A stretch of DNA of 64,000 nt from Zelopaecilomyces penicillatus (GCA_005765155.1 VCCP01000005.1:4526001-4590000), one strand, 5' to 3'. Counted from the first letter of the stretch, positions 23,001 through 35,700 are shown. Notes: generated by a model from the letters alone, not told the origin. Numbers and translations are program-made.

Positions 23001-24619
23001 TAACATGTTCATATTGAGCAGGGGTTGCTACAGAGCCACTAGAAGCCTACCACCCCCTATCATTACATCTTCTAGAAAACAATAATACACTTTAATGCGT
23101 AACACTATAACAGCGTAGCATCGATGGTGGACTGTCGAATGTTTACCCACGTGGATCTGGAGCGCGAGAGTGGGGGGCAAGGCCGCGCCGCTGCAGCCAC
23201 GTCCAAAACGATGCCCTGATGGTCTGCTCTTAAAACTTGGCTCGACTGACCCCTGGAATCAGATCAGTCTAGGAGGCATGCGCCGTAATAGCTAGTCCAG
23301 CAAATGCTTGGGAAGAGAAAAAAGGGTGACCCCATGCAACGTCACAAGGGGAGGCGAAGAAAACAGCGTAATGGGCAATTTCTGTTTGAGTCGGAGTCCA
23401 TAGCTTTACTAATAGGAGGAAGGGCAGAAGAAGATTCATGACCCCTAGGCGGCGTTGCAATAGGGGTAGTTGGAGTATGTGTTAATGTGTCTCAACTATC
23501 TGGGGTTCTTAGAAGTTGGCGACGGTTTCGTTTATTATGTCCAGAAACGTGATAATGGTGTACTCCGTAGGCTGATCGGAGATGAAACATAACGCCATTG
23601 ACCGGGGCAGTGCCTTAAAGAAGGGGTAGATGGATATTATTAGTCTCAATGAAATCTGCGGCTAAAAAAGGCCATGATTCGTTTCTTCAACAACAGAATT
23701 CGGCATTACTCCGTAAAGGCCCGATCATTGAATGGGAACCGGGAACCCCTCGCCGAATCATCAAGGTCACTCACTGCTCTCATGAGCAATTACACAAACT
23801 TATGTCGCTCAATCATGACATGCATCTATGAAGTGAATGCGCGTCTAAATTTGAGGATCCGCACATATTCAAAAGACCCTGAAAGATGAATACTCTAGAG
23901 TTCCGTTTTACCCGTTTTATCCGTAGGCGCATGAAAATGCATCGCTCGCTCCGTCGTCGGCAAAAGGCTGGCCAAGACAGACGGCATTGACATGGATGAC
24001 CCCTTGAATATGTCGATGTTAGCGAAACGCATTGAACGGAGGGGAAAAAAGAGGCGCTGAAACAAAGACCGTTCATTTCGATTTGAGAGCAGAAAGATCA
24101 GCCATCGCCGTAGATGTGCCGTGCAGGCATCTGATCCGTCCCCGATGCTGCCAAGTGAGTAAAGGTTTGAGTTGGGGGTACAGGATTTCATGCAACGTCT
24201 TATCACCCATTCGGGAAAGCTGAATGAAGAAACCCTCCCTACCCCTGCCCCTGACATATTGTATGGATGGGCATTTGCATCGCATTGACCCACTTTCCGA
24301 GGGCGCTTGCGCGACTCATTGACGCTTACTCCGAGTCCCTTAGGCTTGTAAATGCATATTAATACCTTGCATGGGGATGAAGAGAACGATGGGACGATGC
24401 TCATAGGGCGACGGTACATACAACTTACAAGCAAGGTACAGTACGAAAAAAGGCACGCGATCGTGGCGAGATATGGCATATTGACAGGCCTATACTGATA
24501 CACGTGGACGTGATAATACGGCACAGCGATGACGAAGGAGGGCTTGGCGTTTTATGGATTGTCCATTCTCGACGTATCTATCTATCTTCATGTTTTATAT
24601 CTAGTGGGATTACAAGCTT
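20099..24619. other. Gene-poor, AT-richer region
   Basis: About 4.5 kb between the mannosidase and the enoyl-CoA hydratase gene. Visibly richer in A and T than the flanks, with no intact gene. It contains the possible decayed gene at about 21750-22710, described separately. Other open frames (for example 23895-24524 on the minus strand, about 209 codons) have no recognisable motif and atypical composition. Confidence 0.5.
21750..22710 (+). pseudogene. Possible decayed protein gene, family not recognised
   Basis: Several coding-like peptides lie in order on the plus strand, separated by stops and frame changes. One is around 21777-21830 (IIAGSLPGTMPFVGPGC). Another begins at about 21910 (FHIGRAAIEVGFKAV...DGYSNV) and is followed by a stop, then HHHTFAGDGYLVCHNFAG. 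A segment at about 22325-22405 contains NGGTMLDNDSHVFFADSKW. The last, near 22580-22680, contains WQAMGDVFIFGHRILSTDG. An intron-like GTAGGT...CTAG may separate the first two. Composition and spacing suggest one inactivated gene rather than chance, but I do not recognise the family and an undetected multi-exon gene is possible. Confidence 0.35.
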
Positions 24620-26489
24620 TTACTTGCTAGTTGATTTGGATCGCAGAAACTCATCAACCCCTTGGATCTTCTCCTTGGAGCTAAATGTTGTGTAGTACAG
24701 AGACCGCTCAAATTCGTCATCTCTGCAGAGATTATCGGCTGTTCAAAAGCCGTTAGAAAGGCATTGTTAGCACAAACCATTTCAAGGATCATAGACAACG
24801 CCATGTGGATGTGAGACATCGAGATAGTGGTGGTGGAGAGTCCGCTCCCGCTCCGGTACCCCGGGAACGTGGTCTGGGACGTGGTCTGGGGACGGGAACG
24901 GAGTCGGCTCGACAGTGAAAACACCCATGGAAGCCAGCAATTGACAAGTCATGGCATCCAAGGAAGGCCAATGTAACTGCAAGAAGGGCTTCGTGCGGTC
25001 CAGGCCTCAAGTGTATGACTGGTATGAGAGAATACCGTAGGGAGAGATGAGAGAAAGACCCACGTACCTCGACAAATGGCCTCCTTGGCGGCTTGTAAAG
25101 CCTCGGGCCCGCTGGCAGCCAGCTCGGCCGCCACCTTGATGGTATTGTTCAAGACTTGGCCATCTTCAAACAGGTCGCAGAGCAGACCGTATGTAAGTGC
25201 CTCCTCGGCCGTGATTGGCTTGGCTAGCAGTATAGTTTGCATTGCCTTTTTGTTTGCCATGGCGGAGGATCCGCACCCCAGTTAGTTAGTGTCTAATAAA
25301 AGACGGGTGGAGATATTGGGGAGGGGAAGGGGGGAAAGATCTGACGACGGAGAACGACGGAGAACGGAGACGCGCGCGCGGGGATGGATGGGGTGGAATG
25401 ATCCTGGGGAGGGGAGTGTAACAAAGCAAAGCAAAGCTGGGCAAGGAAATAAGAAACACCAAGTCCCAGAAATAGAGCAAGTGGAGAGAGTAGGTAGAAA
25501 AAAAGGGGGGAATTCTGTACTTACACGATACTTGCCCAAGGCGGCAGTCAGGCGCTGGGTCCCACCAGCTCCGGGAATGAGACCCTTTTTGACCTCGGGA
25601 AGAGAAAAGTAGGTCTTTGATCTGGCAGCAAATATCATGTCACACTTTTGAAGTTGCAATCGGTTAGCAACCGGGTTTCTGACCTCGCTTTGTTGTTCCA
25701 TGGAGGCGCGGCAATTTGCCTTGTTAGGGAAGGAAAATATCGGTATACGAGCAGCAGCAGGGGGTTGGAAGAGCATGTATGTATGTGTGTATGTATGGCA
25801 TCAACTCACCATGAGAGCAACTTCGAACCCGCCGCCAAGCTATAGATGAGGAGAAAAGTTGGTCAGCCTTGAGTTTGTAGATGAAGGAATTGAAGATTCA
25901 AGGTAAGAGGAGGGTCGTACGGCAGGTCCCTCAACTGCCGCGAGGATAGGCTTTCGGACTGAAGCCATACCGGCGCAGATATTTTCAAGGTACCTGCATG
26001 ATCTAGCGCCCGCCGAGTCCAACTCTGCAATATCCTTGAGATCGGCGCCGGCTGTTTAACATGCAGATAACCCACGTCATTAGCCTGAAGTTCCTGGTTG
26101 TAAAACGGAATTTGCCGTAAACCACCACTGCAGAAAGGCTGAGAGGGGAAAGTAGGTAGCATAGTGGATGTTCAATGGCATGTGATTTCATTCTTTGGAC
26201 GATCAAACTCCTCTTCTTGAGGGTTTTCTTGCGTGCGTTGGTTCTTTTGGAGGTTTGTGTGGAGAAAATAAAGGAAAAACTTGCCAGAGAAGAAGGCGCC
26301 CGCGCCGGTGAGAATGATGATCCTGACTTGAGGGTCAGACGAAGCTGCCGAGAGTTGAGCGAGGAACTCGGCGATAAGATCCTTGGAGAGTGCGTTTCTT
26401 TTTTGGGGCCGGTTGAATGTGAGGACCCGGATGCCTTCAATAGGGGAGGTGGCTTCAACGAGGCCGAGTCCAGATGCTGGTGCAGCCAT
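24620..26489 (-). CDS. Enoyl-CoA hydratase/isomerase (crotonase family)
   Basis: Crotonase-fold enzyme hydrating enoyl-CoA thioesters. Exons on the complement are 26489-26285, 26051-25921, 25839-25810, 25644-25525, 25245-25068 and 24738-24620: 260 residues, normal for the family. The oxyanion-hole segment FFSAGADLKD forms only if intron 1 uses a GC donor (TCTG|GCAAGT). Exon 3 is 30 nt (LGGGFEVALM) and carries the first catalytic Glu. The second lies in SLPEVKKGLIPGAGGTQR in exon 4. The last two exons join in phase across a 329-nt intron to give ERSLYYTTFSSKEK and the stop. No mitochondrial presequence is obvious and the C-terminus (STSK) is not a PTS1. The 3' join is the least certain. A link to the peptide synthetase 8 kb away is not shown. 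Confidence 0.85.
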
Positions 26490-27267
26490 GGTGTGATTGA
26501 GGTTTTTATCTCGTGTCTGTATGTTTTGGACTAGATAGATAAGTCTTGAGGGTTAGAGCAAATAAACAAGATGACAAGCAATTGGATTGTGGATGAGGTT
26601 GTAGTAGTGAATGGGTGAGGCAGGACCTGGCATATATACTTGGGTGGATACCGGTAGCTCACACGTTACGCGTCTCTTTGATATGTCTAGACATAATATG
26701 CTTTTAGCTTATGGGGTATTCTTAATGCAGTTGGATATCCGTTCGAGAAACGATTAACGTGATAGTCTCTTATTTTTCCACCCCATGAGGTCTTGTCATC
26801 TCATCTCAGGCTTTTACTTGTTTCCATCTCAACTTTGAAGATGAAAGAAAAAAAAAGCATAGAATTCACTGATAGTCTTTTGGGAAGAGAACAAGTACCC
26901 GAATGGGAGATGTGATAACGTCAGAATACAACGGAATGTGTGGGGTTGCGTAGGACTCGGGAGGAGCGCAAAGTACAGGGTGAATAGTCACTTGACTGAG
27001 GCTATTGTGTGGAGGAGACAAACGGTCCTTCAATGGAATCGGTTTAGCTACGTAGTTGAGAGTTGGATGAGTGGGTTTGCGCATTCAAAACGGTGTAGAT
27101 GTAGGAGGCGAGTATGTTTGAGTGGAAATGTGGAAGCAGAGCAGTAGTATTGGGGCGGGTTTGCCACGATCCAGATGGCCGATCACGGTATGCGCGTGAT
27201 TGTGTTCTCATGCGAATAAATCGCAGCAGAAGACCCGCCATGAGAAGTGCCTGTTCTGATATGACCA

Positions 27268-27286
27268 GGGGGGGGGGGGGGGGGGG
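27268..27286. repeat. Poly-G run
   Basis: Nineteen consecutive G residues in intergenic DNA; the length is unreliable in most sequencing chemistries. Confidence 0.9.
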
Positions 27287-29096
27287 AAGGGGTGTGAGCT
27301 GCCACGGGCCGAAGTCCGTTTGCTATTCCCACCACGAGTTGATGACTATTGTGCGTATTGAGCGACAAGTGAATGTTTCTCTTACCAAGAATCTAATACC
27401 ACCTACCTACCACAGGTAGACTCCAGCAAAATACCTAGGGCAGCGAAGTGTGAGGCACAGCTGTTGCACTGTCACAGGGTAGTGGAGGCGAGTGGTTTTG
27501 ATCGTCAACGTCGCAGTCGGCTCCGTACGGGCCAAGCAATAAACCAGAGAGCAGAACTGGCGCAAGACAAGAAGGTCAGAGGAAGATAGGGAAAATGAAA
27601 AAGAGCCAAGAATAGCAATTCCCTTGACAGTGACAGTTAATATAGGGAAGCCGGGTAATAATGAATAAGTTGGATATTAATTAACATTGATAACTGCCGC
27701 ATCTGGCTGCTAATGCCCGATTTATTAATCTACAACGGGCGCAGGGTGTTTTCCCCCCGATCGATCACTCCCTCGTCCTTGGCTGTTTACGCCACGACAG
27801 GCAACTCGGCTAAAAAAAAATAGATAAGAGAAAAGGTGAAGAACGGGCAGAATAGGTAGGGACAAGGAAGATGAATACGATGCTGTCATGAAGGCGTCAT
27901 GGACAGGCAATGCTGGGTAGATGGCTAGGCGCTGTTGGGTGTTAGTCGCCTGTGGGCTGTGAGTTGTCCAGCGCCACAGTTGTTTTTTGGTGTTTTGGTG
28001 TTTGGTACGAAGGGCCGACCGCCAGTTGAGGAGTACCAATAAGAGGCCGGGACTATTTGATCTAGATTCTATTGTGATTTACCGAGAAATTGTTGGGTAA
28101 TAGAACGCGAATGTCATGTCGAATATCACGACTCAGCAACAAGAATACAACTACCTATACAGGCATTAAATTGCCCTGTACATTGGAGCACTCTAAGGTA
28201 GCTACAGCGGTCAATCCGACAGTCAGTACGGAGGACAGCGTCAATAATAGGTGTACAGAGCACCAACACGCTATCCAATAGAGCAGCCATGAAAGCAGCC
28301 AATAAGCCACCTATGCTGGAATACCTTCAAGCTGGATACATCCATCTGCTACACTTTAAATGCATAATGTAGGTAGGTGGTCTACATAAACACTTAGCGG
28401 GGCTGGCTCTCCAAGCTCCTCCTTGGCCAAATCCTCACACCCCTAGCTTCGCTCGTCTTTGAGTCAGTGGATGAGCTCTAAGCTGCCATTCGAAGTCCAA
28501 CCTAACTCCGTACCAAGCTTTCCAATACTACCCCGACCAGCATCTACGGTATCTACTGTTACGTATCACCATCACGTCCTAGCTCAAAATCCTAGCCTCT
28601 TCCTCTCTCCTTCTCTCCCCAACGAAGTCTCACAGCCTTGCAAACACCGAGGCAAGATGCAAATTGCAACGTGGGGACTCCGCACTTGCATTCTCCATCT
28701 CCTGGATCTGATGCTCGCTAAGCAACAGGCCAAGTAGCAGCCAGGCTTCAACGAGCAGGTCTAAAACAATCATCCATCCATCTACGGATATAGCATGTGC
28801 CAATGCTGTGTGTGTGTGAGTCTTCTTCAGGGGGGTGGGTGCTGCAAGCCATTAAAGGCATCTTCCGCCATGGCGCCGCCCGAGGCGAATCGCAACCCCC
28901 GTCATCCCATCCGATGTCAATCGCACACCACACAGACATAACGCCTCGAACGGGAAAAAAAAAAACCATTGGCCCTATGAATTTACATGTACGATGATCC
29001 GTTACAGAAACGGGGTTCGCAGAGTGTAAATCCTCGGACCGGGAAACGTTCCAACACCGGGCTGACAATGGCATAAAGTTGCATACAGTCTGACAC

Positions 29097-29121
29097 CACA
29101 CACACACACACAAACACACAC
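29097..29121. repeat. (CA)n microsatellite
   Basis: About 12 CA units interrupted once by an extra A. Confidence 0.85.
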
Positions 29122-30042
29122 CGCAAATGGCTTGGCCCTAGAGCCCCCTGTCCTGGTTGACCACGCGCAGACACACGGACTTTGACAGCGGCTCGAGAGG
29201 CTCTTGGAGTCCTTGACAGGGGCGGTTGGCGTCTGGGAGGGCGGCATCTTGCGAAGGCATGGGGGGTGTGGGTAGGTGGGTTGGTTTGTTCTCCTGATTC
29301 GAGCAGAGTGTGAGCCCGGCTGTCGTCCCAAGTTTGGATGTGATCCCATTTAGGGATCCAGGCTATCAAAGAGGTAGGGCAACTTTGCATCTCTCGGCCA
29401 TGTATGCAAGGCGCCAATCCATCCACCCGCTAACACTGCATGGCTCTTTCATGTCGGTCTTCGGGGCCATGTAACGGCCTAGCATTAGCCGACCTGCTTG
29501 CTGCTAATAACTAACTAACTACAGCCTTGTCCATTCATGTCCTATCCAGAATCGTGCATGCCGATCTTGCGAAGAAGGGGCTGAATTTGGAGAGAATGGG
29601 AGAGAGAGAGCTCTCAAGCCAGCAGGACATGACCAGGCCTCCCGGGAGCATCTGGCAAACATCGTCGTCCATGCCGAAATGGGACAAAACCCCCGTGTCC
29701 CTTGTCCAATACTTGGCCCATGTGCGTTGCCGGCCGATGGTGATGCTGCGACTTCCATCATCACCTGCCATGCCATGCCATGCCCATGATCCTGTGCCCT
29801 ACCTCGGTGTCGCCCTATCAAACCCCCATTCTTTTTTTCTTTATCAAACCCATGCCTTGTCATGTCTCGCTGCTTCTAGCACCATCGGGTCAACCCGTAT
29901 TCTTCTAGGCTGTGAAGACAATCCACTTCCAAGGGAGAGATACGGCGCGGGTAAGGGGAGGGGATCAACGGGCATTTAACAAGTATACAGGTACGGCGAT
30001 GAAATGGGGAACAGGAAACTTTCGACCATAGGGAATCCAATC

Positions 30043-30049
30043 TATATAA
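30043..30049 (+). promoter_or_regulatory. TATA-like element upstream of TmpB-like gene
   Basis: TATATAA lies 167 nt upstream of the proposed ATG at 30210 and is followed by CT-rich sequence up to the start. Position and sequence fit a core promoter; the function is inferred. Confidence 0.35.
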
Positions 30050-30209
30050 CCCATTCGATAACCCATTTGTCTATCCGTTTATCTTGCCTCTCAACGTTTC
30101 CGCTATAGAAGCTTCCAAAGTACCAACTGTTTCCCATTATACTCATCACACCCGTCACTATTCCCTCCCTCCCCATCTCGCCCCGTGAGTGCTCAATTTA
30201 GCTTCAACG

Positions 30210-33200
30210 ATGGTTGATTCGACCATGGGGCTTCCGGAAGGACCACCAGCGTCGGTTCGCGCTGCCATGGCTATGTCTCGTGGCGAAAATATGGCTTGTC
30301 CATTTGCCACAGTCACAGCTTCATTCTATCACCAAGTCACAGCCTACCCTTCAATAGCAGCTGTTCATGACCTGTCTGGTCCTACTCCCAGAGAGCTGAC
30401 ATACTTCCAACTCGCTCTCCGAGCTCAAGCACTGGCGTCAAAACTACGGCGTCTTGGTGTTCAGCCTCATCAAAGGATCCCTCTCGTCGTCAAGCGAAGC
30501 CTGGAGATGATTGTTGGTATCTGGGCGATTCTCTCTTGCGGTGCCCAGTATATACCTTTAGACGGAGGTGTCGTCCCGGACTCGACTATTCGACATGTCG
30601 TGGAACAGTCAGAACAGGACCTTCTCATCTGTCTCCATGCAACAGAACTACGCGTTCGTAAACTGTGTCCCATCTCTACGCTAGTTTGCGTCGAGGATGC
30701 CATAAGCATGGTTGACGATGATGATGTTGCGCCTGAGAAATGGCTGGACCTCGCAAGCTCAGATATGGGCTGCTACATAATCTACACATCAGGTAAGCCA
30801 AAACTATAACATAAAATTCTGTTCAACCTGCGTCACTAAGTTGTCGATGCTCATCGGATGCTTACCCACATCTCTAGGGACCACGGGCAAGCCTAAAGGT
30901 GTCGACATCATCCATCAAAATGTTGCCAATCTTGTTTGCATGTCGCCTGGTAACTTGGGGATTGGTCCTGGAAACAAAGTCGGCCAAGTCCTTAACATAA
31001 GTTTCGATATGGGTATGTGTTAATATTACCGCCATCTCCGGCTAAGCTAGCGGGCGATCCACGTTCGGCTCAAAAGCTAACTCGGGAGCAGCCGCATGGG
31101 AGATATTCGCTTGCCTATGCAACGGTGGCACGCTCCTCATCCGCGGATCTAGCTGGGAACCAGTAATTGAACAGGTAAGAGAATTCAGGATGTTTTCCTC
31201 ATCCTTGGCAGTAAAAAAATTACGCGACCAGGGCAGGGCATAATATTTGATATAAGTCAAAGCGTGAAGTTGACCCACCCAACAACAGGTTGATACTCTT
31301 ATTTGCACGCCGACAATATTATCAAAATATCACCCCGTCCAATATCCTAAAATAAAGGTGGTCGCCACGGCCGGAGAGCCAACTTCTCAAGAGTGAGTGC
31401 GCACATTGACTCCCGCGTCCCCCCTCCTCGATACCCTCATCATTTTGGTAGCTTTTGTTTTTGGCTGACAGCAACCCAACTCATACAGTCTCGCCGATCT
31501 CTGGGCAACGCACGGAACATACTGGAACTGCTGCGGGCCAACAGAAACAACAATTGTCAACACCATGCACAAACACGTTGCCGGAGAGGACCTGTCCATT
31601 GGCAAGCCGACACCAAACAACAGCGTCTACATCTTGGACAAGGCTGGAGATGTTGTCCCCGTCGGCTCCGCGGGCGTCATGTGGGCCGGCGGACACGGCG
31701 TGTCTCGTGGCTACGTGGGCCTTGCTGAGAAGACGGAACAAGCCTACGTTCCGGATCCGTTTGCCAACGATGGGTATGTGCGAATGTTGCTCTGAGCGTA
31801 ATAGTAGAAGACGACTAGTTTGGAAATCCGGCTAACATTTGGTTGTTTTGTGACAATTGTAGGTCGAAAATGTACTGCACCGGCGACTTGGGCCGGTGGA
31901 TGCCAGACGGATCCATTGAGATTCTCGGTCGGGTAGATGATCAGGTCAAGGTCAAGGTACGTTCCCATAAGTTATGCCAAGTTGGAATTGGCCACTTTTC
32001 ATTGGTATTTGCCCTCCTTTTCTTGACTTAAAACTAACCTGCCTGGTGTACAATAGGGTTTCCGTGTTGAGCTCGATGGCATAGCATCTTCTCTTGCCTC
32101 CGCACCGGGCGTCACCCGCGCCACTGCCTTGTTGATTGACGGAGTCATTCATGGTTTTGCAGTTCCTTCAAACCAAGACAGCGCGGCGATACTGGAGCAC
32201 ACTAAGAAACTACAGCCATACTATGCTGTCCCATCTAAACTCCATCTTCTTGACGAGTTCCCCACGACAGCGAATGGTAAGATTGACAGGAAAGCTCTGC
32301 AAACTATAGCTACTGCGCCTGTGGCTATTTCGCCGACAACAGATGAGAAGAACTACTTGTCGGTGCCAAATGCCAATGCAAGCAAATCCGCTCTTGCAGA
32401 GGTCCGGTCTATTTCATCCTCGTCGACTAGCACCGAAGTAGAGAAACTCGACCTCTCCGCAGAGGTCCCAGACAAGGAATGGCCACAGCCTTTCCGTGGC
32501 TTACGCAAACGCATCCTCATCGTCTATCGCGTTCTCTTTAGCTTTGTTGGTATCGTCAACATTGGTATTCTCGTCGCTGTCCTGCTTCTCAACCCCAAAC
32601 CAGAATGGCTTGCCACAATCACTGCTGCCAATCTGGTGACAGGCGTGCTAGTCCGACAGGATGTTGTCATCAATATCCTCTATACGATTTTCTGTTCCGT
32701 TCCCAAAGCGGCGCCCCTCTGGCTGCGAAGTCGATGCGCCAAGATCTACCACTTAGGTGGTATACACTCCGGAGCCGGCGCATGCGCTACCGCATGGCTG
32801 TTTGCGTCTACAGTTCAGGCGACTATTGCACACGCACAAAATAAACCTGATGCTGACTCTATTGCCGGGCTCGTTGTGTCTTGGCTGCTTTGCGCGCTGT
32901 GCTTCACTATCCTGGGATCTGCGTTGCCGGTGTTTCGAAAATCTCAGCATAACATGTTTGAGAAAATGCACCGATTCTTTGGATGGACTGCCCTTGCTCT
33001 GTTCTGGGCCAAGACAGTCGTCTCAGTCCATGACTCTACCGCCGAAGATGAAGATATGGGTATCAACCTCATCAAGACACCGGGCTTCTGGCTACTCGGC
33101 GTGGCTACTTGTAGCATTGCCTCGTCGTGGATGTTCCTCCGTAAAGTCACTGTCAATGCAGAGCCACTCTCTGACCATGCTATCCGCCTGCATTTCGACT

Positions 33201-33775
33201 ATACGGTTCCCGTCAATGGAAGCTTTACTCGCATCTCCCACCGCCCCTTGCTCGAATGGCACTCGTTTGCGACTATCCCTGAGCCAGAGCAGGTAGACGG
33301 GTACGGACCTGGGTACTCACTGGTCGTATCAAATGCTGGCGATTGGACCAAAGCTTGCATCCGCAACGCGCCAACCAAGATCTGGGTTCGCGGCCTCCCA
33401 ACGTGTGGTGTGATGCGAATCGCCACCCTCTTCAACCGGGTTGTTGTAATTGCAACTGGCTCTGGTATTGGTCCACTTCTAGGCCACATTAGCCAGCCCA
33501 GCTGTCCGACGCAGCTCATTTGGTCTGCGGGTAGCCCAGAAAAGACGTTTGGCAAGAAAATTATCAACACGATCCGAAAGACGATTCCAAAGGCGGTGAT
33601 TCACGATACGAAGCTACTTGGTCGGCCAAATCTCGTGCAGATGGGATACAACCTGGCCAAGGAATTCAATGCCGAAGCCGTCATCATTATTGCCAACGAG
33701 AAAATTACGAAAAAGGTGGTTTATGGACTGGAAACGAGGGGTATGCCGGCATTCGGCGCCATTTGGGACAGTTGA
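30210..33775 (+). CDS. tmpB: TmpB-like protein: adenylation domain fused to membrane flavin oxidoreductase
   Basis: Exons are 30210-30792, 30878-31012, 31092-31174, 31289-31392, 31489-31773, 31863-31956 and 32057-33775: 1000 residues. The N-terminal half is an NRPS-type adenylation domain with core motifs YTSGTTGKPKG, CCGPTETT, YCTGDLGRW, GRVDDQVKVKGFRVE and NGKIDRKAL (to about residue 509). There is no carrier-protein GGDS motif. A Ser-rich linker leads to several membrane segments (about 580-790). A ferredoxin-reductase-like domain follows, with a nucleotide-binding IATGSGIGPLLGH. This layout matches Aspergillus nidulans TmpB, the larger homolog of TmpA; both are needed for normal conidiation signalling. 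The start is the first ATG before the conserved frame. The gene converges on the peptide synthetase (777-nt gap), so a role in that pathway is possible but unproven. Confidence 0.88.
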
Positions 33776-34552
33776 TGTCGGTCGTTTTCTGCCTTTTTTT
33801 CCTTTCCCTCATGTTAGCGTTTTTGTTTTTACCCCTTTCTGTCCCTTTCCCAGTCTAAAACATTTACAACTGCATGTCATGAAACGTCTAGCATTGTTAT
33901 TTTCCAGCAGGATCTGGATACAATGATTGTTTAACGCATTGAGAGCTTCTGCATTGAGAGCAAGACTTTGCTTTTTTTTTATCGGCGAGACTTGCACACT
34001 ATTTGGATGATGTGGTATGATTACGAGAATGATTTGATATGCAGAATGTGTAGATGATGGTTGTGTTTTTCATTTTGGAGAGTAGAGCAACTGGCACTGC
34101 CTGGTTCAATATGATATGTCGTGCCACAGGCCTTGGTTAGATGGTTTATATAGTTGAGAAATATAGATTGAATGTTTCATCATCCGTGTCAGCTAATTCG
34201 TAGATTGCATGACAAGAGACAACAAGTTCTACTGACACAGTGACCCTCATGTATGATAGCAGAATAGTTCAGATTAACTGTGAGAAGAGCAATATCAGCC
34301 TGCACTATTATTGCAGAGATACATTCTGTCACGCCGGCATATCTAATTAGAATCACATTGGGGCATCATTAATTGGGACATGTGGATTAAGAGTGAAAAG
34401 TGTATTCACATCGAGTAGCTATCTAGGGAAATATAAAGGAAACAAAAGGGGTTGTGATGGTAAGTTGGTAGAAAAAGGAAAGTACATAAAACATTGAAAG
34501 ATAATCATGGAAATAAATGAAAGACTATATAAGAAATTTGTCAGAGATGACA
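33776..34552. other. Convergent 3' intergenic region, TmpB-like / NRPS
   Basis: AT-rich spacer between two convergent genes. No coding capacity; it presumably carries both 3' ends. Confidence 0.5.
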
Positions 34553-35700
34553 TTATGCGTGCATGCGCTTGAACGTCGATGCCCGTTGAACCTTTCCAAG
34601 ACCTTCGGCAGATGAATCAATGAAATTGATGGATCTGAGATATTTGACACTGCTTGTAACAGCGGTATGCTGATCATCTTCATTCGACGTAGCGGCGATT
34701 TCTTCAGCTGGTCTAAGTGTACCAAGCTGGCCCAGGAAATGCTGGACAGGCCAGAGAGGATGGCTATCTCCGACTTCAGTCATAGAAGAGAGGGCACGCT
34801 CTGCCCATTCCTCCCAAGGGATTGGCTGGCAAGGAACTTCAAGCTCCTTGTTGACAAGATCCCAGAAGACTGGCGCCGGCATGCCCTTGCTAACGCTGAC
34901 AAAGGGAGCGATGCTCTCAGTGGCAAAGATCTGGTTAAGGACACTTGACGCGACGGAACTCACATCAGCGACATACATCCAGTTGTCCATCGGCTCCTCA
35001 GGAAAGACGTGGATGGAAGCAGCGGTTGCGACTACACGCCAGAACACGTCGTCAGTATTGGCAACACCGCCACTGGCGGCTGAGCCGATAATACGACCGG
35101 GCTTGAGAGTAGAGACACGGTTCTGGGGAGGCGGCATTTTGTTGATGGCGTCTTGAATGATGGCTTCTGAGACGAATTTGGTCTGGGCATAGCCGTTGGC
35201 ATAGCCTAAAGCTACAGTAAGAGCAGTGTTATCTTGAGTAGGATCAGACTTCACACCGCCAGACACAAAGACAAACTTGGGATGGATGGGCGACATGGCG
35301 GCTGCCTCGAGTAGATCAGCGGTTGAATCTACGTTGGCGGCGCGAAGCTTGTCGTAGTCGGCGTTCCAGTTGACGATGGCACCATTGTGGACAATGGCAT
35401 TGACGTTATCGTTGTTGGATGACTTGCCAGACAAGCGCGCCCATTGGGCTTTGTTAAGACCCATCCGATCTCGGCTGAGATCGCCCGTCCACACTTCAAT
35501 CTTGCTGGCAGCAGAGTCTTGCCACCAGCCCATGATGCGTGCTGTATCTTGGATACGCTCAAGACCATGCTGGACTGACTTTGAGCGAACGAGGGCGATG
35601 ATGGAGGAGATCTTGGTATTCTGAACAAGCTGGTGAAGAATTTCTGTACCGAGGAAACCAGTGGCACCGGTCAGGAAGACAATAGCTTGGTCAGGTAGAG
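34553..35700 (-). other. Thioester reductase (R) release domain
   Basis: C-terminal domain of the synthetase. A Rossmann entry motif (FLTGATGFLGTEIL) binds NAD(P)H. The catalytic Tyr and Lys lie in YANGYAQTKFVSEAI (YxxxK). It reductively releases the peptidyl thioester, giving an aldehyde or, after a second hydride, a 1,2-amino alcohol such as the phenylalaninol or leucinol of peptaibols. It replaces a thioesterase. Confidence 0.9.

Larger units (their letters stand above)
26490..30209. other. 3.7-kb region without recognised genes
   Basis: Lies between the divergent enoyl-CoA hydratase (-) and TmpB-like (+) genes. Open frames are at most about 150 codons, overlapping on both strands and motif-free. 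It contains a 19-nt poly-G run (27268-27286) and an interrupted (CA)n run (about 29097-29121). A TATA-like element precedes the TmpB-like gene. I see nothing else that can be supported. Confidence 0.5.

Noticed and set aside
24789..25010. An extra exon of the enoyl-CoA hydratase gene (Arg/Pro-rich translation)
   Set aside because: Exon 5 and the last exon join directly in phase and give the expected length and C-terminus; the inserted peptide has no family resemblance.
29527..29979. 150-codon plus-strand open frame upstream of the TmpB-like gene
   Set aside because: No motif, overlapping antisense frames of similar size, and unremarkable composition.
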